Shown here: piece by piece, positions 27,901 to 38,000 of the stretch
How positions within the stretch are numbered: the first letter of the stretch is position 1
How the letters are laid out: each line of letters begins with the position of its first letter
DNA from: Lutjanus erythropterus
Taxonomy: Eukaryota > Chordata > Actinopteri > Lutjaniformes > Lutjanidae
Direction of reading: 5' to 3'
DNA: 64,000 bases
Assembly (NCBI GenBank): GCA_020091685.1
Contig: CM034599.1
Span: forward strand, 32,713,920 to 32,777,919
Notes under the pieces: model-generated
Seen by the model: the letters and a program-made list of their open reading frames with translations, nothing else
Databases searched by the model: none
Told to the model about the DNA's origin: nothing
Program-made: the position numbers and the translations under genes

Positions 27901-28284
27901 GTAACCACTCATTTCTTTTTCTTTTGCATGCTTTTCACCAATTTGTTTAACATTTCCGAGCCTTTCACATCACTAACAAGTACACTTACAACTAACCGCC
28001 CATACTGCTGTTCTGTTTTTGTCATTTAAACCTGTCACATGTCTCCATAAAACTAATCTGTGCATGCTGCCACAAACTTTGATTGATTTGTGTTGAATCT
28101 CTTTGGCACTTTGTGTTGAATACTCTTCTCTTTTCTTCTCTTTCCACTCAGAGAGGCCATGAAAGTTAACGGGCAGATGGATTGCCACCCCAGTGCCCCG
28201 GGTACCACTGTCAGCCCCAGTCGCCACAGTAATGTCAAAAAGGTGACAGGTGTAGGAGGCACCACATATGAGATATCAGTGTGA
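10325..28284 (+). CDS. zdhhc8: zdhhc8, palmitoyltransferase ZDHHC8 (5'-partial in window)
   Basis: A DHHC protein S-palmitoyltransferase, a multipass membrane enzyme that moves palmitate onto cysteines of target proteins. Coding exons: 10325-10446, 14428-14585, 16626-16798, 16960-17062, 18989-19080, 22045-22177, 24982-25087, 26191-26297, 26560-27623, 28152-28284. They join in frame to 729 residues. About 35 N-terminal residues of exon 1 are missing, so the whole would be near the human 765. Visible landmarks are a membrane segment ([18 protein letters not shown]), acidic [11 protein letters not shown], the cysteine-rich domain from [16 protein letters not shown] to the catalytic DHHCPW (exon 16626), two further membrane segments, and TTNEQ (the TTxE motif). 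A long Ser/Pro-rich cytosolic tail contains [27 protein letters not shown] and [20 protein letters not shown]. The C-terminus is [10 protein letters not shown], a class II PDZ ligand. The paralogue zdhhc5 is similar, but synteny with ranbp1 favours zdhhc8. The gene converges on ranbp1. Confidence 0.93.
10640..11215. repeat. Minisatellite-like repeat with 56-bp period in zdhhc8 intron 2
   Basis: The phrase gagaaccc(ttttat)/aagaaccc recurs at about 10969, 11025, 11081, 11137 and 11193, exactly 56 bp apart, with attttatattccaagg and tagaacccacccagg at fixed offsets between. Less regular units precede it (agaaccc at about 10888). The repeated GGTTCT/AGAACC words suggest a mobile-element body that became tandemly amplified. 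Confidence 0.7.
13319..14035. repeat. Nonautonomous DNA transposon-like repeat in zdhhc8 intron 2
   Basis: The left end reads tttactcaagtagaagtac, and the right end holds aaagtacac and gtgtacttgg, so ends built from AAGTAC/GTACTT words are inverted. This matches a very common teleost element type that I recognise only by its 'acttttactcaagtaaaagtac' flavour. The interior is a long T-rich low-complexity tract (13500-13790) with short spurious open frames. Confidence 0.5.
14870..15405. repeat. Long palindromic MITE in zdhhc8 intron 3
   Basis: The left arm (14872-14960) contains aaaggtttatttctctcaaa and tttgttcacaaat. The right arm (15335-15405) contains atttgtgaacaaaatccgag, agagaaataaacctttt and tgtgcatagatcttta, which is the reverse complement with few mismatches. 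Inner pairs also match: ccaggaggggcaaagtcat (15051-15069) against atgactttgccctcctggg (15208-15226). The whole is thus an imperfect palindrome of about 535 bp, typical of a hairpin MITE. Confidence 0.75.
15890..16500. repeat. Inverted-repeat element in zdhhc8 intron 3 (family B)
   Basis: The left arm around 16040-16110 (tatttagagtattttcactg, tcagacagtcttttctcaca) is complementary to the right arm around 16415-16475 (tgaaaaaaggctgtctgaca, aaagcagtgaaaatattctt). A diverged copy of the left arm, beginning with the same cagtagatggcag phrase, occurs at 44030-44285 inside trmt2a intron 7. It behaves like a dispersed nonautonomous transposon. Confidence 0.65.
16799..16959 (+). other. zdhhc8: Probable U12-type (minor spliceosome) intron of zdhhc8
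   Basis: The donor is GTATCCTT (16799-16806), an exact match to the U12 5' splice consensus (A/G)TATCCTT. A branch-point-like GAACTTGAC ends at 16947, with core CTTGAC against the consensus CCTTRAY. Its adenosine at 16946 lies 13 nt before the terminal AG at 16958-16959, and U12 introns typically have 10-15 nt there. The intron is only 161 nt. All other donors I mapped in the four genes look U2-type (gtaag, gtgag, gtatg and similar). The reading frame across this intron is exact. Confidence 0.7.
17855..18300. repeat. DNA transposon-like repeat in zdhhc8 intron 5
   Basis: The element begins near aaattccaccaggcgccaga and ends near gtgcttggtggaatcagct, giving inverted ends with TTCCACCA/TGGTGGAA. 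The interior contains repeated gattccaccagcagcgcc-like phrases and no coding frame. It looks like a teleost nonautonomous hAT-like element. The boundaries are approximate. Confidence 0.5.
18884..18919. repeat. (GT)n microsatellite
   Basis: An almost pure GT dinucleotide run of about 17 units lies roughly 70 bp before the zdhhc8 exon at 18989. It is likely polymorphic in length. Confidence 0.9.
19100..21520. other. zdhhc8 intron 6, no further feature recognised
   Basis: AT-rich intronic sequence with short runs of A or T. Open frames around 19865-20218 exist on both strands but show no family signature, have no exon-like borders, and overlap a GT run. I see nothing else here. Confidence 0.5.
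21530..21855. repeat. DNA transposon-like repeat (family A, copy 2)
   Basis: Shares with 4390-5225 the phrases gagcactcacagc and caaagagttacaaaagaaagc, and ends with agttcctgggactaaacttt followed by ggtggaaac, like the terminal ggtggaaac of the first copy. It is shorter and lacks the left terminal part. Confidence 0.5.
22800..23130. repeat. Teleost interspersed repeat (family C, copy 1) in zdhhc8 intron 7
   Basis: Starts with gagctgcaacgattagtcag and ends with ttactagctgcagcc, with an interior of gataatcgatcgatcac. This is a very common fish element type ('gcaactaatgattatttt'). A second copy lies at 37765-38095 in ranbp1 intron 1. The ends are inverted (ctgcaacgatta against taattactagctgcag), so a nonautonomous DNA transposon is likely. 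Confidence 0.6.
23760..24345. repeat. Palindromic nonautonomous transposon (family D, copy 1)
   Basis: The left end is aaagggacagttcaccccaa. The left arm has ttttggagatatcggcc and agagatgtctgccttctct; the right arm has agagaaggcagacatctct and ccgatatctccaaaa, its reverse complement. The centre near 24060 is also inverted (catgtaggagc, gtttcctacatg, gtgagcagt, actgctcac). No transposase frame remains. A deleted copy is at 54425-54616. Confidence 0.75.
27890..27895 (+). terminator. zdhhc8: Canonical poly(A) signal inside zdhhc8 intron 10
   Basis: AATAAA lies 267 bp beyond the end of the large exon 10, followed by a T-rich tract (ttctttttcttttgcatg). Reading through the exon 10 donor adds only R-Y-E-S before TAA at 27634-27636. 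Together these would give a complete alternative last exon. Whether it is used is unknown. Confidence 0.4.
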
Positions 28285-29012
28285 ACAGGGACACCGTATC
28301 CACCTCCCAACGACAACAGCCACCCAGCTACAAAGAGATTCTCTCCTCTCTGTTAATGTTTGTGAAGTCTAGATTACAGCCAGTCAGCGCAACATAGCAT
28401 TCCCTGCTTTGGAGTTATTATCCAATCAGAGGATCTGTTTGCGCTGTTGTGGGTCTGTCTAGCCAAATGCACGTGTGTGTTTGTACCTGAAGGGTTGGTT
28501 GTCAGTTGATACCACTGCAGGCTTTATGCATGAGGGGTGTCTCATCATTAACATTTTGTGGCTCATCATCTTGGTGGTAAGAGTGGACCGTCCAACAGAT
28601 TGTCAATGTTATTACTGTTCTCTGTCAGCTGTGGTCATGAAGCGTATGTTGTTCAAAATGTCACAGACAAGTGCTGAAGGCTGAAAAAAAAAACAAACAA
28701 ACAAAAAAAAAAACACTACAGATGAATTTAACTCTGACATCCTCACCATGGACCTCTGTGAGAAGACTTCCGAGTCAGAAGTCAAGGTGCTTCACATTAA
28801 CTTGTACTGTTCATGTCATCTCCAGCGTATTTGTTGGAGTTGTACAGGTTTGAGAAGTGATGGAGGACAGATCGGTTAGGGCAGCACCAACTGCAACTGC
28901 AGACAACACAAGATAAGTGAGATGAGAAGTTGGGAAAGTGGATATCAAGAGGGGAAAGTTGAATTATGTCTGGTGGTTGCATTCCAAATGAACTGAGAAA
29001 GGCTTGCTTGTA
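28285..29012 (+). other. zdhhc8: Proximal 3' UTR of zdhhc8
   Basis: Sequence after the TGA at 28282-28284. There is no competing gene up to the Tc1-like element at 29013. The true 3' end is uncertain: AATAAA occurs at about 29056 (inside the transposon end), 30841 and 33011-33016. An A-rich run at 28684-28714 could be mistaken for a poly(A) tail in cDNA priming. Confidence 0.5.
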
Positions 29013-30170
29013 CGAACCATAATTCCAAAAAAGTTCGGATGCTGTGAAAAATGTGAATAAAAAGTAGACCGTGTTCAGTTGAATACAGTACAAAGATATT
29101 TAATGTTTGAACTGATCAATTTTATTAGCATGGGGGCATGTTTACCACTGTGTTACATCATTTTTTCAACACCACTCAGTAGGCATTTGGGAACTGAGGA
29201 TACTAATTTTTGAAGTTCTGAAAGTGAACTTTATCATTCTTGCTTGATATATGATTCTGTGGTCTCTGTTGTTGTATTTTGTGCTTCATAATACACCACA
29301 CATTTTCAGTAGAAGACAGGTCTGGACTGCAGGCAGGCCAGTCTATTACTCTAACTCTTTTACTACTAAGCCATGCTGTTGTAACATATTCTTGGTGAAA
29401 TAAGCAGGGACGTCCCAGAAAAGCATGTCTGGATGGCAGCACATGTTGCTCCAAGTCCTGCGTGTGCCATTTAGCATTAGCAGGGCCTTCACAGATGTGA
29501 CAGTTACCCATGATGCTATGGGCATTAACACACCCCATACCATCACAGATGCTGACTTTTGACCTTTGCACTGAAAACAGTCTGGCTGGTCCTTGTCTTT
29601 TTTAGCTCAGAGGACACAACGGACAACAACATTTTGAAATGTGGATTGTGCAAATGTGCAAATCGCTTTTTCGACTTTCTGTCAGTCTGTCTCAGATGAG
29701 GTCAGGCCCAGAGAATTTGTCAGTGTTTCTGGGTGTTGTTGACATATGTCTTTGGCTTTGCATGATAGAATCTTAACTTGCATTTGGAGATGCAGTGACG
29801 AACTGTGTTTAGTAATAATGTTTTTTCCAAGACCATAGTAATATCTTTAATGCAACCAAGTTGTTTTTTAATGCAGTGCCACCTGAGGGATCAGAACTCA
29901 CAGGCATTCAGTGTTGTTTTTCAGCCTTGCCCCTTATGTTTAGGTATTTCTCCAGATTCTCTAAATCTTTTAATGATATGGATTCTGAATAGTGAAATCC
30001 CGAAACTGCTTGCTCTTTTGTTGCCCATCCCAACTTTTTGGAAAGTGTTTAAAAACGTGTCTTTGTATTGTACTCAATTGAATATAGGTCAAAAAGGATT
30101 TGCAAATCATGATGTTCTGTTTTTATTTATGTTTTAGGCAGTGTCCCAACTTTTTTGGACTTTAGGTTTG
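29013..30170 (-). mobile_element. Degenerate Tc1/mariner-like transposon
   Basis: The ends are inverted. The left end (29013 onward) has ttccaaaaaagtt and tacagtacaaagata; the right end (up to 30170) has aacttttttgga and tttgtattgtact. Read on the minus strand, 29571-29203 encodes a Tc1-type transposase C-terminal fragment with LEQHVLPSR, GRPCLF, VTTAW, RVRVIDWPACSPDLSSTENVW and KIQQQRP. DWPACSPDLSxxEN is the Tc1-family signature around the last catalytic acidic residue. The frame is closed before an N-terminal domain can be read, and stops break the upstream part, so it is a dead relic. It lies in the zdhhc8-ranbp1 spacer. Confidence 0.75.
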
Positions 30171-31689
30171 ATATTAAAAAAAAGGTCAAATAAACCTTAA
30201 TTCCTTCTTTGTCTAAAAGACACTTCTCAGGAATGAATGCAACCAACAGAGATGCTAGTTGATATTAATTCATACTTTATGAATGTCTCTTTCTTTGTCT
30301 TAGTGGAGTGCAGATTTTTAGGGCTCGAGTATCGCTTAGCCCGCTTTATTCCCTTCACAAAGGTGCAGTACATCATTATCAGAGGCTTCTGTTTGTTCAA
30401 GTGACGTTCAGTTTGGTGATTTCAACATAACACAAGTGCTGGGCATATAATTAGCGTTCTGAAAGATCAGAATACCTCATCCCAACGGTTCTCACCGATT
30501 TCAGAACGAGGCCAGCCTTGCACAACCAAAACAACTTTTCTGTTTATGTTTTGTCTGAAGAAAAAAAGAAGAAAATTTGTTTAGTATGTAAGTTATGTTT
30601 GTGTTATAATCATAGGAATGGAAAGGTGTAGTGAAACAAGCCATTGTCCCATGTAGTAAAATGAATATAACTGGTTGCCCATTCATTATTTTGTAGTTTT
30701 TTAATCGGTTTGTTTCCTTTTTATATACCCAACCTTTCAAAAACTATGTTTGATACATCTTTTTTATACAGATAATTAAGCCTGGAATGGATGTTTTATT
30801 TTTGAGTGGAGTTTTGTGTTGATAAATTATAAATTCAGTAAATAAATGAGATTGTGGTAATGGGTAAAATCCATAAAGTAAATATAGCTTGTTCTACCTT
30901 GCAGTGTAAAAAAAATGTATGATGAAATGTAATTAAAAGATGTGTGATTTGAGGAAGTGAAATATTAAAGTCCCAATCTTATGACTAGCGAACAGTCACG
31001 TGATCGCATTGAACTGTCAGCGTGTGCTGTATGCGGGTCAAGGATTGGGCTTTCAATATAAGCTGCCTTGAGCTTTCAGTGCCAAAAGTGGCTCCACACC
31101 CCTTCATTTCTCAAAGACAGTAAACAAGTGACAGTGTCACAGAGACACCATGAAGACGGAAAATGTCAAATGAGTCCATTTGCAGCAGCTGTCTGGTACA
31201 GCTCCAGTATTACCTGCCGCTCAGAGAGTCAAAATTGAACTTTTTTTTTTCTTGTAGTATCATAACATTTATGACTTTTGACAACAAAAATGAACTGGTG
31301 ATATCTAAGTACATGGATGTAAAGTGGTAGATTTTGGTTCAGCCACATTCACATTAAGAATAAACCATTGTTGCCTTTTGAGAGGAAAAGCTATGTTTCG
31401 TACACACTGAAGTGTGGCAAGTTTAAACACTATTGTACACTACGGGACAATGAAATATCATTAGTGTTTGTATTGAGCAGCAGGAGTGACACTTAAAGCA
31501 ACTTAAAGGTGAAATTCAACACTTTTCGTGTGGCTGTCCAGTCAGTGTTGATGATAAATGTAGTCAGCTGAATCAATAAATTCCTCAGTGCATGCTATAT
31601 TGAGTGAGAAAACTGTTCTTCCACTGTAAAATCTGTTCTTCTTCCTGTATTCAGTCATGTCACTGGATGCAAGGAAGAAACACACGCTA
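30171..31689. other. Spacer between zdhhc8 and ranbp1, nothing recognised
   Basis: AT-rich sequence with AATAAA at 30841-30846, which could end a long zdhhc8 3' UTR. No gene, tRNA or clear repeat family was recognised. Confidence 0.4.
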
Positions 31690-32300
31690 TTCCAGCTTGG
31701 CTGTGCGTTCCAATACACATATTACCACACTATGTAGTATGCCAGGAAAAGATTTAGTATGTCCCAAAACATATTATGTCAAATGCAGTATGCCAAAAAT
31801 ACCAGGATGTCCCACTGCATCTGGCTGCATTTTGCAGTATACAAGCCAGCATGCTTTACTGACTATTCTGACCCACAATCCTTTATGATGGAAGTAGTAT
31901 GCCCCAACTGGTATGTGCTAAAAGCTGCAGTGTGTACTAAGAGAAAAATAAAAAGTATGCAATTTGGAATGCAGGGTGAATCTCTTGTCTCTGCTTCAGG
32001 GAAGCCAGGGGGTCAGTTAAATGAGTAAGTTTGTCACAGAACGCCTTATTTTGGCCAACAAAGTCATAGCGATAGGTTAGGGTGGTCATACACAGCACCA
32101 AGAGCATGGCAGTCACATGCTTGCACGCAATGCATCCTGGTACACGCAGGCAAGGCTGCATGACTCTGTAAGCAGGAAAACTTAGTTTTCTTGGTCAATA
32201 CAACACACACAGAAATGTAATACTGCAGCTGACTACATTTACTCATAACACTAAGTGGACATCCACATGAAAAGTGATGAATTTTTCCTTTAAGACTGGG
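31690..32300. repeat. Interspersed repeat in zdhhc8-ranbp1 spacer
   Basis: Repeated words tagtatg, gtatgccaaaa, gcagtatac and cagtatgcc with terminal ttccaatacaca resemble a common teleost nonautonomous hAT-like element. No coding frame. The boundaries are uncertain. Confidence 0.4.
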
Positions 32301-33607
32301 TGAACTTTCAAATGTTAACAGCAGAACGTTGTGGAAGAAAGGCCAATGTACATGGTAATACATAATCTTGCTCGATTATGAAATTACATTACTTTTTTTC
32401 TTCCCATCTCTGATTCCTTTCTGCAAAGATCAGTGTAAAGGCTGGTAGCTGTGGTGGAGTCTGACAAGGCTGGATGTTATCGAAACCTTCTGGTTGGTCT
32501 CCCTTTTAAGGTCTCACCCAGCTGCCTTAGCATGAACACACTAACGTGAGGCAACGCAGGATACTCTGTTCAACTCATGTATTTCTGAATTGTTAAAAGT
32601 TGTCTCTGTTGTAAGGCTGCGGTATACAGGGCTTCTTTTTCAGCAAATCTGATGGGTAACAAGTTGAAACACCTGAATAGATTTTTAGCTGCTGAGTTGC
32701 CTGAAAATACCCCAGTCTATTATGACTTTCAGACCCCGGTTTGACCACATATCAAAACACTATCGATGTCATTCCTCTTTAAGATGACTGCCATTAGTCC
32801 AATGTTCTCTTTAGGGATGGACATCACTGCAGGTCAGGGACCATTCCTGACAGTCGGCAATGAATCTGTATCATCAGCCACGAGCTGATTTTGTTTTCTG
32901 AAACTCAAATAGAAAGTTCAATATGTATTAAAATATAGAATATACTATAAATGTACATGCGTTCCTATTTTTGTGAAGAGGAAATATTTCCCAATGACCT
33001 GAGAAGAGTAAATAAAGTTTCCAGCTCTTTGAGTGAATGAGATTGATTTTTTGAGTGGAAAGACACAATGTGGGACACCTGACACTGATATCAAGTTCAT
33101 TGTTTCTTTAGTCAACAGATGTTGTGTAACAGTTGAAGTTTAAAACTCTAAATGCAATCCAAGCCTGTGGGATCAGTAGTTTGCAATTAACCACATGACT
33201 GAGTTTCAACTCCTCCTACAACCCTCAACACAATCTTGTGTTAATCAGGGTTTCAGTAAGTTATACTTGAGACTTTTACAAGCTTTTGATGAGCACAATC
33301 CAAGACCTATTTCATGTCCATATTGGCAAAAAAGTATGTTAATCTTCTTAAGCTCTTAATGAAATCTGCCAATCTAAATTGCATAATGTAAATTTTCTTG
33401 TCCTTGCAACACTTGAAGGTGGCACGTTTTTGACTATGATAAACCGTGACCAGGCTGCACAGTTCGAATAGTAGTTACTAATTTCATGTTGGTTTTCAAC
33501 ATATTGAAGACATTTAAAACATCAAGGCCTAAAATTCAGATTATGTATGATTATGTTATGGGTTTTAAACCCTTTAAAGCCCTGCAGAAACCCTGTTAAT
33601 ATGTAGA

Positions 33608-33878
33608 GTGGTAGGGGTGACGTGATTTTCCAAATCCATGATTCGATTTGACTTTGGTAACATTGTTAGACTATTGAGTCTTGATTTGTTAAGATCAACA
33701 GATCGCTGGTTTTATGCACTGACAGCTGTCATTTACATTTTAAAATTCCTCTTTACAAAGAGTATTATATCAAGTGTGATACAATGGTCGTTAAGCCAAT
33801 TTGATAATTACTGATACTGAGAGCTAATTTTGATTGATTTTCAATTTAATATTGAAAACTGTGACACCCCTTTAGAGC
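33608..33878. repeat. Short inverted-end repeat
   Basis: The left end is gtaggggtgacgtgatt and the right end gtgacacccctttag, giving inverted GGGGTG/CACCCC termini about 270 bp apart. The interior has phrases such as catgattcgattt and tgattttcaattt. This resembles a frequent teleost hAT-like MITE. Confidence 0.55.
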
Positions 33879-33968
33879 AGTATTATTTAAAACTGCATGT
33901 TTTATCATTAGAGATCCCAGGAAACAAGTGATTTTTCTATGAATGCAAAGATGTGGTCTTTGACAGCT

Positions 33969-33974
33969 TTTATT
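33969..33974 (-). terminator. ranbp1: Candidate distal poly(A) signal of ranbp1
   Basis: TTTATT on the plus strand reads AATAAA on the minus strand, about 1.05 kb downstream of the ranbp1 stop. A nearer candidate lies at 34829-34834. The sequence cannot decide which is used. Confidence 0.35.
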
Positions 33975-34828
33975 CAAAGGTGGAGGAAACATTTCAAATC
34001 ATTTGAGTGCAAATGAAAAGTAACATTTCATCCATATACATGTATTTACAGATGCACTGGCACTTGGATGCGCTTCAGAGGCAAGGTTAAGAACTCAATT
34101 AGTGGAAAGAAAAGGAGAGGGTGGTGAGCACACATCAGATAGGGAACACTTTGTTACTTATACTCTACATGCTTAAAGTTTGGGAATGTTATGATCTAAA
34201 GAATACAAACTCGGTTCCCTGGTGAGGAACTTAATTCGGAGCGTAGCTGCGCCTAACTCTGATGAACCGTTGACTTTGGACATAATGGTTTTCAGATATT
34301 TAAAACAAACAGGAACAAAAGAAATGCTTAGCTAAGTGCATCTGATCTCACATCAGTAAGCTATCAGTGGATGCTGCGAACTGCAGCACGCATCTGATGT
34401 CCCTCAACTGTCTGGAGTGGATTCCTCTTCTAGTCAGCTCACAACAGAACTGATCAAAGAAGGAACCAAGAAAAGATTATTTCTACAAGGCATCCACTGA
34501 GAAGTCGTCACCTGACTTGCTGTTTCTAACCGTGGAAGCATGGACAGTGTACAGGGTAAGAAGGCCCACTGAGATGCACCGAGGGATTTTACATCGACAA
34601 TGCACCTCCATAATGCCTGGTCCCTGACCCTGTGCTGCTAACAAGCAGGCTACATTATCCTCTCTCCCTACAAACAAACTCTGCTTCAAAATAAAACAAA
34701 AAAAATACCCCAATGTGGGAATTATCACTATCACAAGCCTCTTCACAGTTTGTTAATAGTAACATTGAACTGAAGTTGACAAGGATGAAAAGTGTGGCAT
34801 TCCATGGTGCACAGGGAAAGGGCTTTGT

Positions 34829-34834
34829 TTTATT
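34829..34834 (-). terminator. ranbp1: Candidate proximal poly(A) signal of ranbp1
   Basis: AATAAA on the minus strand, about 190 nt after the stop codon at 35026-35024. A 3' UTR of about 200 nt would fit a short housekeeping transcript, but the distal signal at 33969-33974 is equally canonical. Confidence 0.45.
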
Positions 34835-35023
34835 TTTTCAGGAATTCACTATCTTGTTTTTTTTTCTCCCCCCAGTGGCATCAAGGACTTGTGATCTTGA
34901 GGCAAAACAGATAATAAAAAAACTAATAATATGCAAGTGTCCAAATTCAGTTCATTTAGAGTCTATTGTAGAAAAAGAGGAAAAACTGATAAATTGAAGA
35001 TCAGCAAAGCAAGTTCTTGGTTC

Positions 35024-38000
35024 TCAATTCTTCTCCTCAGCCTTCACCTCCTTCTTCTCGTCTTCCTTCTTAGTCTCCTTTTTGTCCCCTTCCTTCTTTC
35101 CCTCTGAAGCCTTGTCTTTTACAGAGAGTTCCTCCAGCTTCTCTGCCACTTTGTTTGCGCTATCAGTGTTGCCTGTAACAGAATAGTGAAATGTGCAGTC
35201 AAGTTAAAAAGCTGTAACAAGTTTGAACACAACATTCATGCCATTTTGACATCAACATCAACTGCCTTAAGAATATCCCTCACCTTTGTACAGAACTATA
35301 TTTCATTTATAATTTTAGGTGGACCATGTGATCTTTTGCCATTAGAAAACAATGTTTACCTGTGAGAAATCTGAATTGTAATGTAGCAGAACATAGTCAC
35401 ACCAGCCTTTTAGAAAGCCAGTCAAGTGTTACATTCTGCATGTTCATGTAGCAGACGAAAAAAGTTCTAGGCTGGAGTGAGCAGCAAAGAACAGAGTGAG
35501 TCTGCATACTCACGAAACTTGACATAAAATATATGTTTGGATTTAATTACTTGGGGGCTCTAAAAAAAAAAAAAAAAAGTCAGCCTATTACCATGCAAAA
35601 CTGATTAGAACCCCTCATTAAACAATCTACTCCTTAAAGTAGTTCACATTTAACCAATTCATTTACCAGGAAACATTTTCATATCACCTGTATCTCAAAC
35701 TTTACACATTACATGTGCTTTAAGTTTAAGTTTCACATACCTGTTCCATCTACATGTTTTTTGACCTCCTCTTTGCACTCATCAAACTTTACCTTGAACT
35801 TCTGAGCATCTGTAAACAGAACAGAAAATTAGTATATGTTCACATCACCATGCTGTTGTGCTTAATCATCTTGTATTGACAAATGTGAAAAACAGGAAAA
35901 CTTAACACAAATAAGGCTTCTGACCACCGTTTATCCCTTCAGTGTGATCATTACACTGAATTATCTAAATAAAGGCTGGTTTGGGCTTCAAAACTAATAT
36001 TAGCTGAAATGTGGCAATACTTACTTTCTGAATTTAAAAAGCGTATTGCCAGGAGTTCAGGTTTGGGGCATTCATCAGCATAATCTGCTAGTGTGTTCCA
36101 CACCCATGCCCTGTCGCTGCCTGCGTTGGGCTTCAGCTCCATTACAGGTGTCACTGTAGTTGACAAGAGAGGGGGGCAAGGTTAACACAAGAAGGCAGAC
36201 ATGTAAGAATATACCATGATGGAGGTTGCACAACTATTGGCTGGACTTTTTGCTGATGGCTAATTCTATATATTGAAACAATATGAGTACTTACTACTGC
36301 TTCTCTTATCAGAATTGGTAGTCCTTTTTTACACTTGGAAAAATGATCAACTCTGTTACAAGTCTCCTTACAGTTTTCTTACCCTCCATTAGACTGTGCT
36401 TGCATTTGCTTGTAAGAATACAAATATTCACAATATCCAACCAAACTCACTGCTCATGTAAATGTAATGATTCCTAGTCAAGTGAACATAACCATGATAG
36501 GTATTTAATCATTTAAATATATATAGGAAAAAGATGTCATGTTGACTGAGTATCTGTAGTACAAGTACCTACAGTATGTGTTCGTCAGAAAATATACAAA
36601 TCTTTGTTATGAAAAGAAGCCAAATGTACATAATATTAACATGTATAGGCATGCTTCAAATACCTTTGTGTCTACACTACATTTTACCTTTATGGCATAT
36701 CTACAGCAGTCTGATACAGATTTGGTTTTGGAAACAGTAATTTTAATTTGAGTTATTATAAACAGTTTATTTGTTCTGTTTTTTGACAAGATGAAATGTA
36801 TTTTATAGTGAGATAAAACAGCAATTTAATTCTACTTGTCAATTTGACTCACCATTATGATTGGCACAAATCTTCAAGGTTCGGTCTCTCCTCATCAAGA
36901 GGCGGATTGTGCCCTTCTCTTTGTGTTTCAGCAGCTTGACATCACCAGTTCCTCTCTCCTTCCACTCTGGTGGGTCGTTCTCAGAGGCAAAACGATATAG
37001 TTTAGCCCGCCTGGGAAAACAGTGGCATACTTCATTAACAGGAGGCCACTCCAAGTGCAGACTCCAAGGTACTATCGGTCACATGCTGACCAGCAAAATG
37101 TATTATTAGATCACAACATGTGTCTGACAAATAACATGCGAGTGAACAATTTAGACTATTAAAGTAACTTACATTTTAAAGAGTTCCTCCTCATCTTCTT
37201 CTAATGTTTTCACATCCTGCTCAGGAAGGGACACAATTGGCTCATAGTGGGGATCATGATTAGAATCCTCTGTAGTTGTATCATGGTCGTCCTGTTCCTG
37301 AAACGAAAAGCAGTGGATGAGTTCTCCACAACCAAAACAACTTCCACTCATGTGTCAGACATATAGGCCAGGTTTAAGTAATTGGGCACATGGTATCTTT
37401 CAGTGTGATTCTTTGAAACTCACTGGGACAAAGTGACTTCTGACAACTGACCAACAGGCCATGGATGCTTCAATGGAGGGATTTAGGGGCTCAATGGTTA
37501 AGTATAGCTTTTGTAAGGGGACCTGGCAAAGCCTGTAGTAAAGCATCGTTGCTGAGCCAAGCATCTTTAATTCTGTTGGGGGCTGCATGTTCTCATGTTG
37601 ATGGGTATAAGATTGAATATATAATAATATGACAAGAACATACATTCTTCAAACAAAAAAAACCTGCAAATGGATGAAGATGGCTATCCACAAGAGCGTG
37701 CAAGTTTGTGGCCTGTGACAGTGTGGAAAGTCCCTATATGAATAAGTTGGTAATGTGCAGTAGGACTGCAACTAACAATTATTTTCATAGTTGATTAGCT
37801 AGTCGATTATTTTCTCAATTAATAATTATTTATAAGTATCAGAAAATGCTAAAAAAAAAAAATGTCAATAAATGTTTCCCAAAGCCTAAGATGATGTCCT
37901 CATATGTTTTGTTTTGTCTTGCTTTTGTGATTTTTAATTTACTGTCAGAGAGGAATAAAGAAACCAGAGAAACATTCACATTTAAGATGAAATCACAGAA

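Noticed and set aside
37464-37565. H/ACA or C/D box snoRNA in ranbp1 intron 1
   Set aside because: The stem pairs are clear, but a convincing H box/ACA pair with two hairpins, or C and D boxes, could not be placed; reported only as an unexplained inverted repeat.
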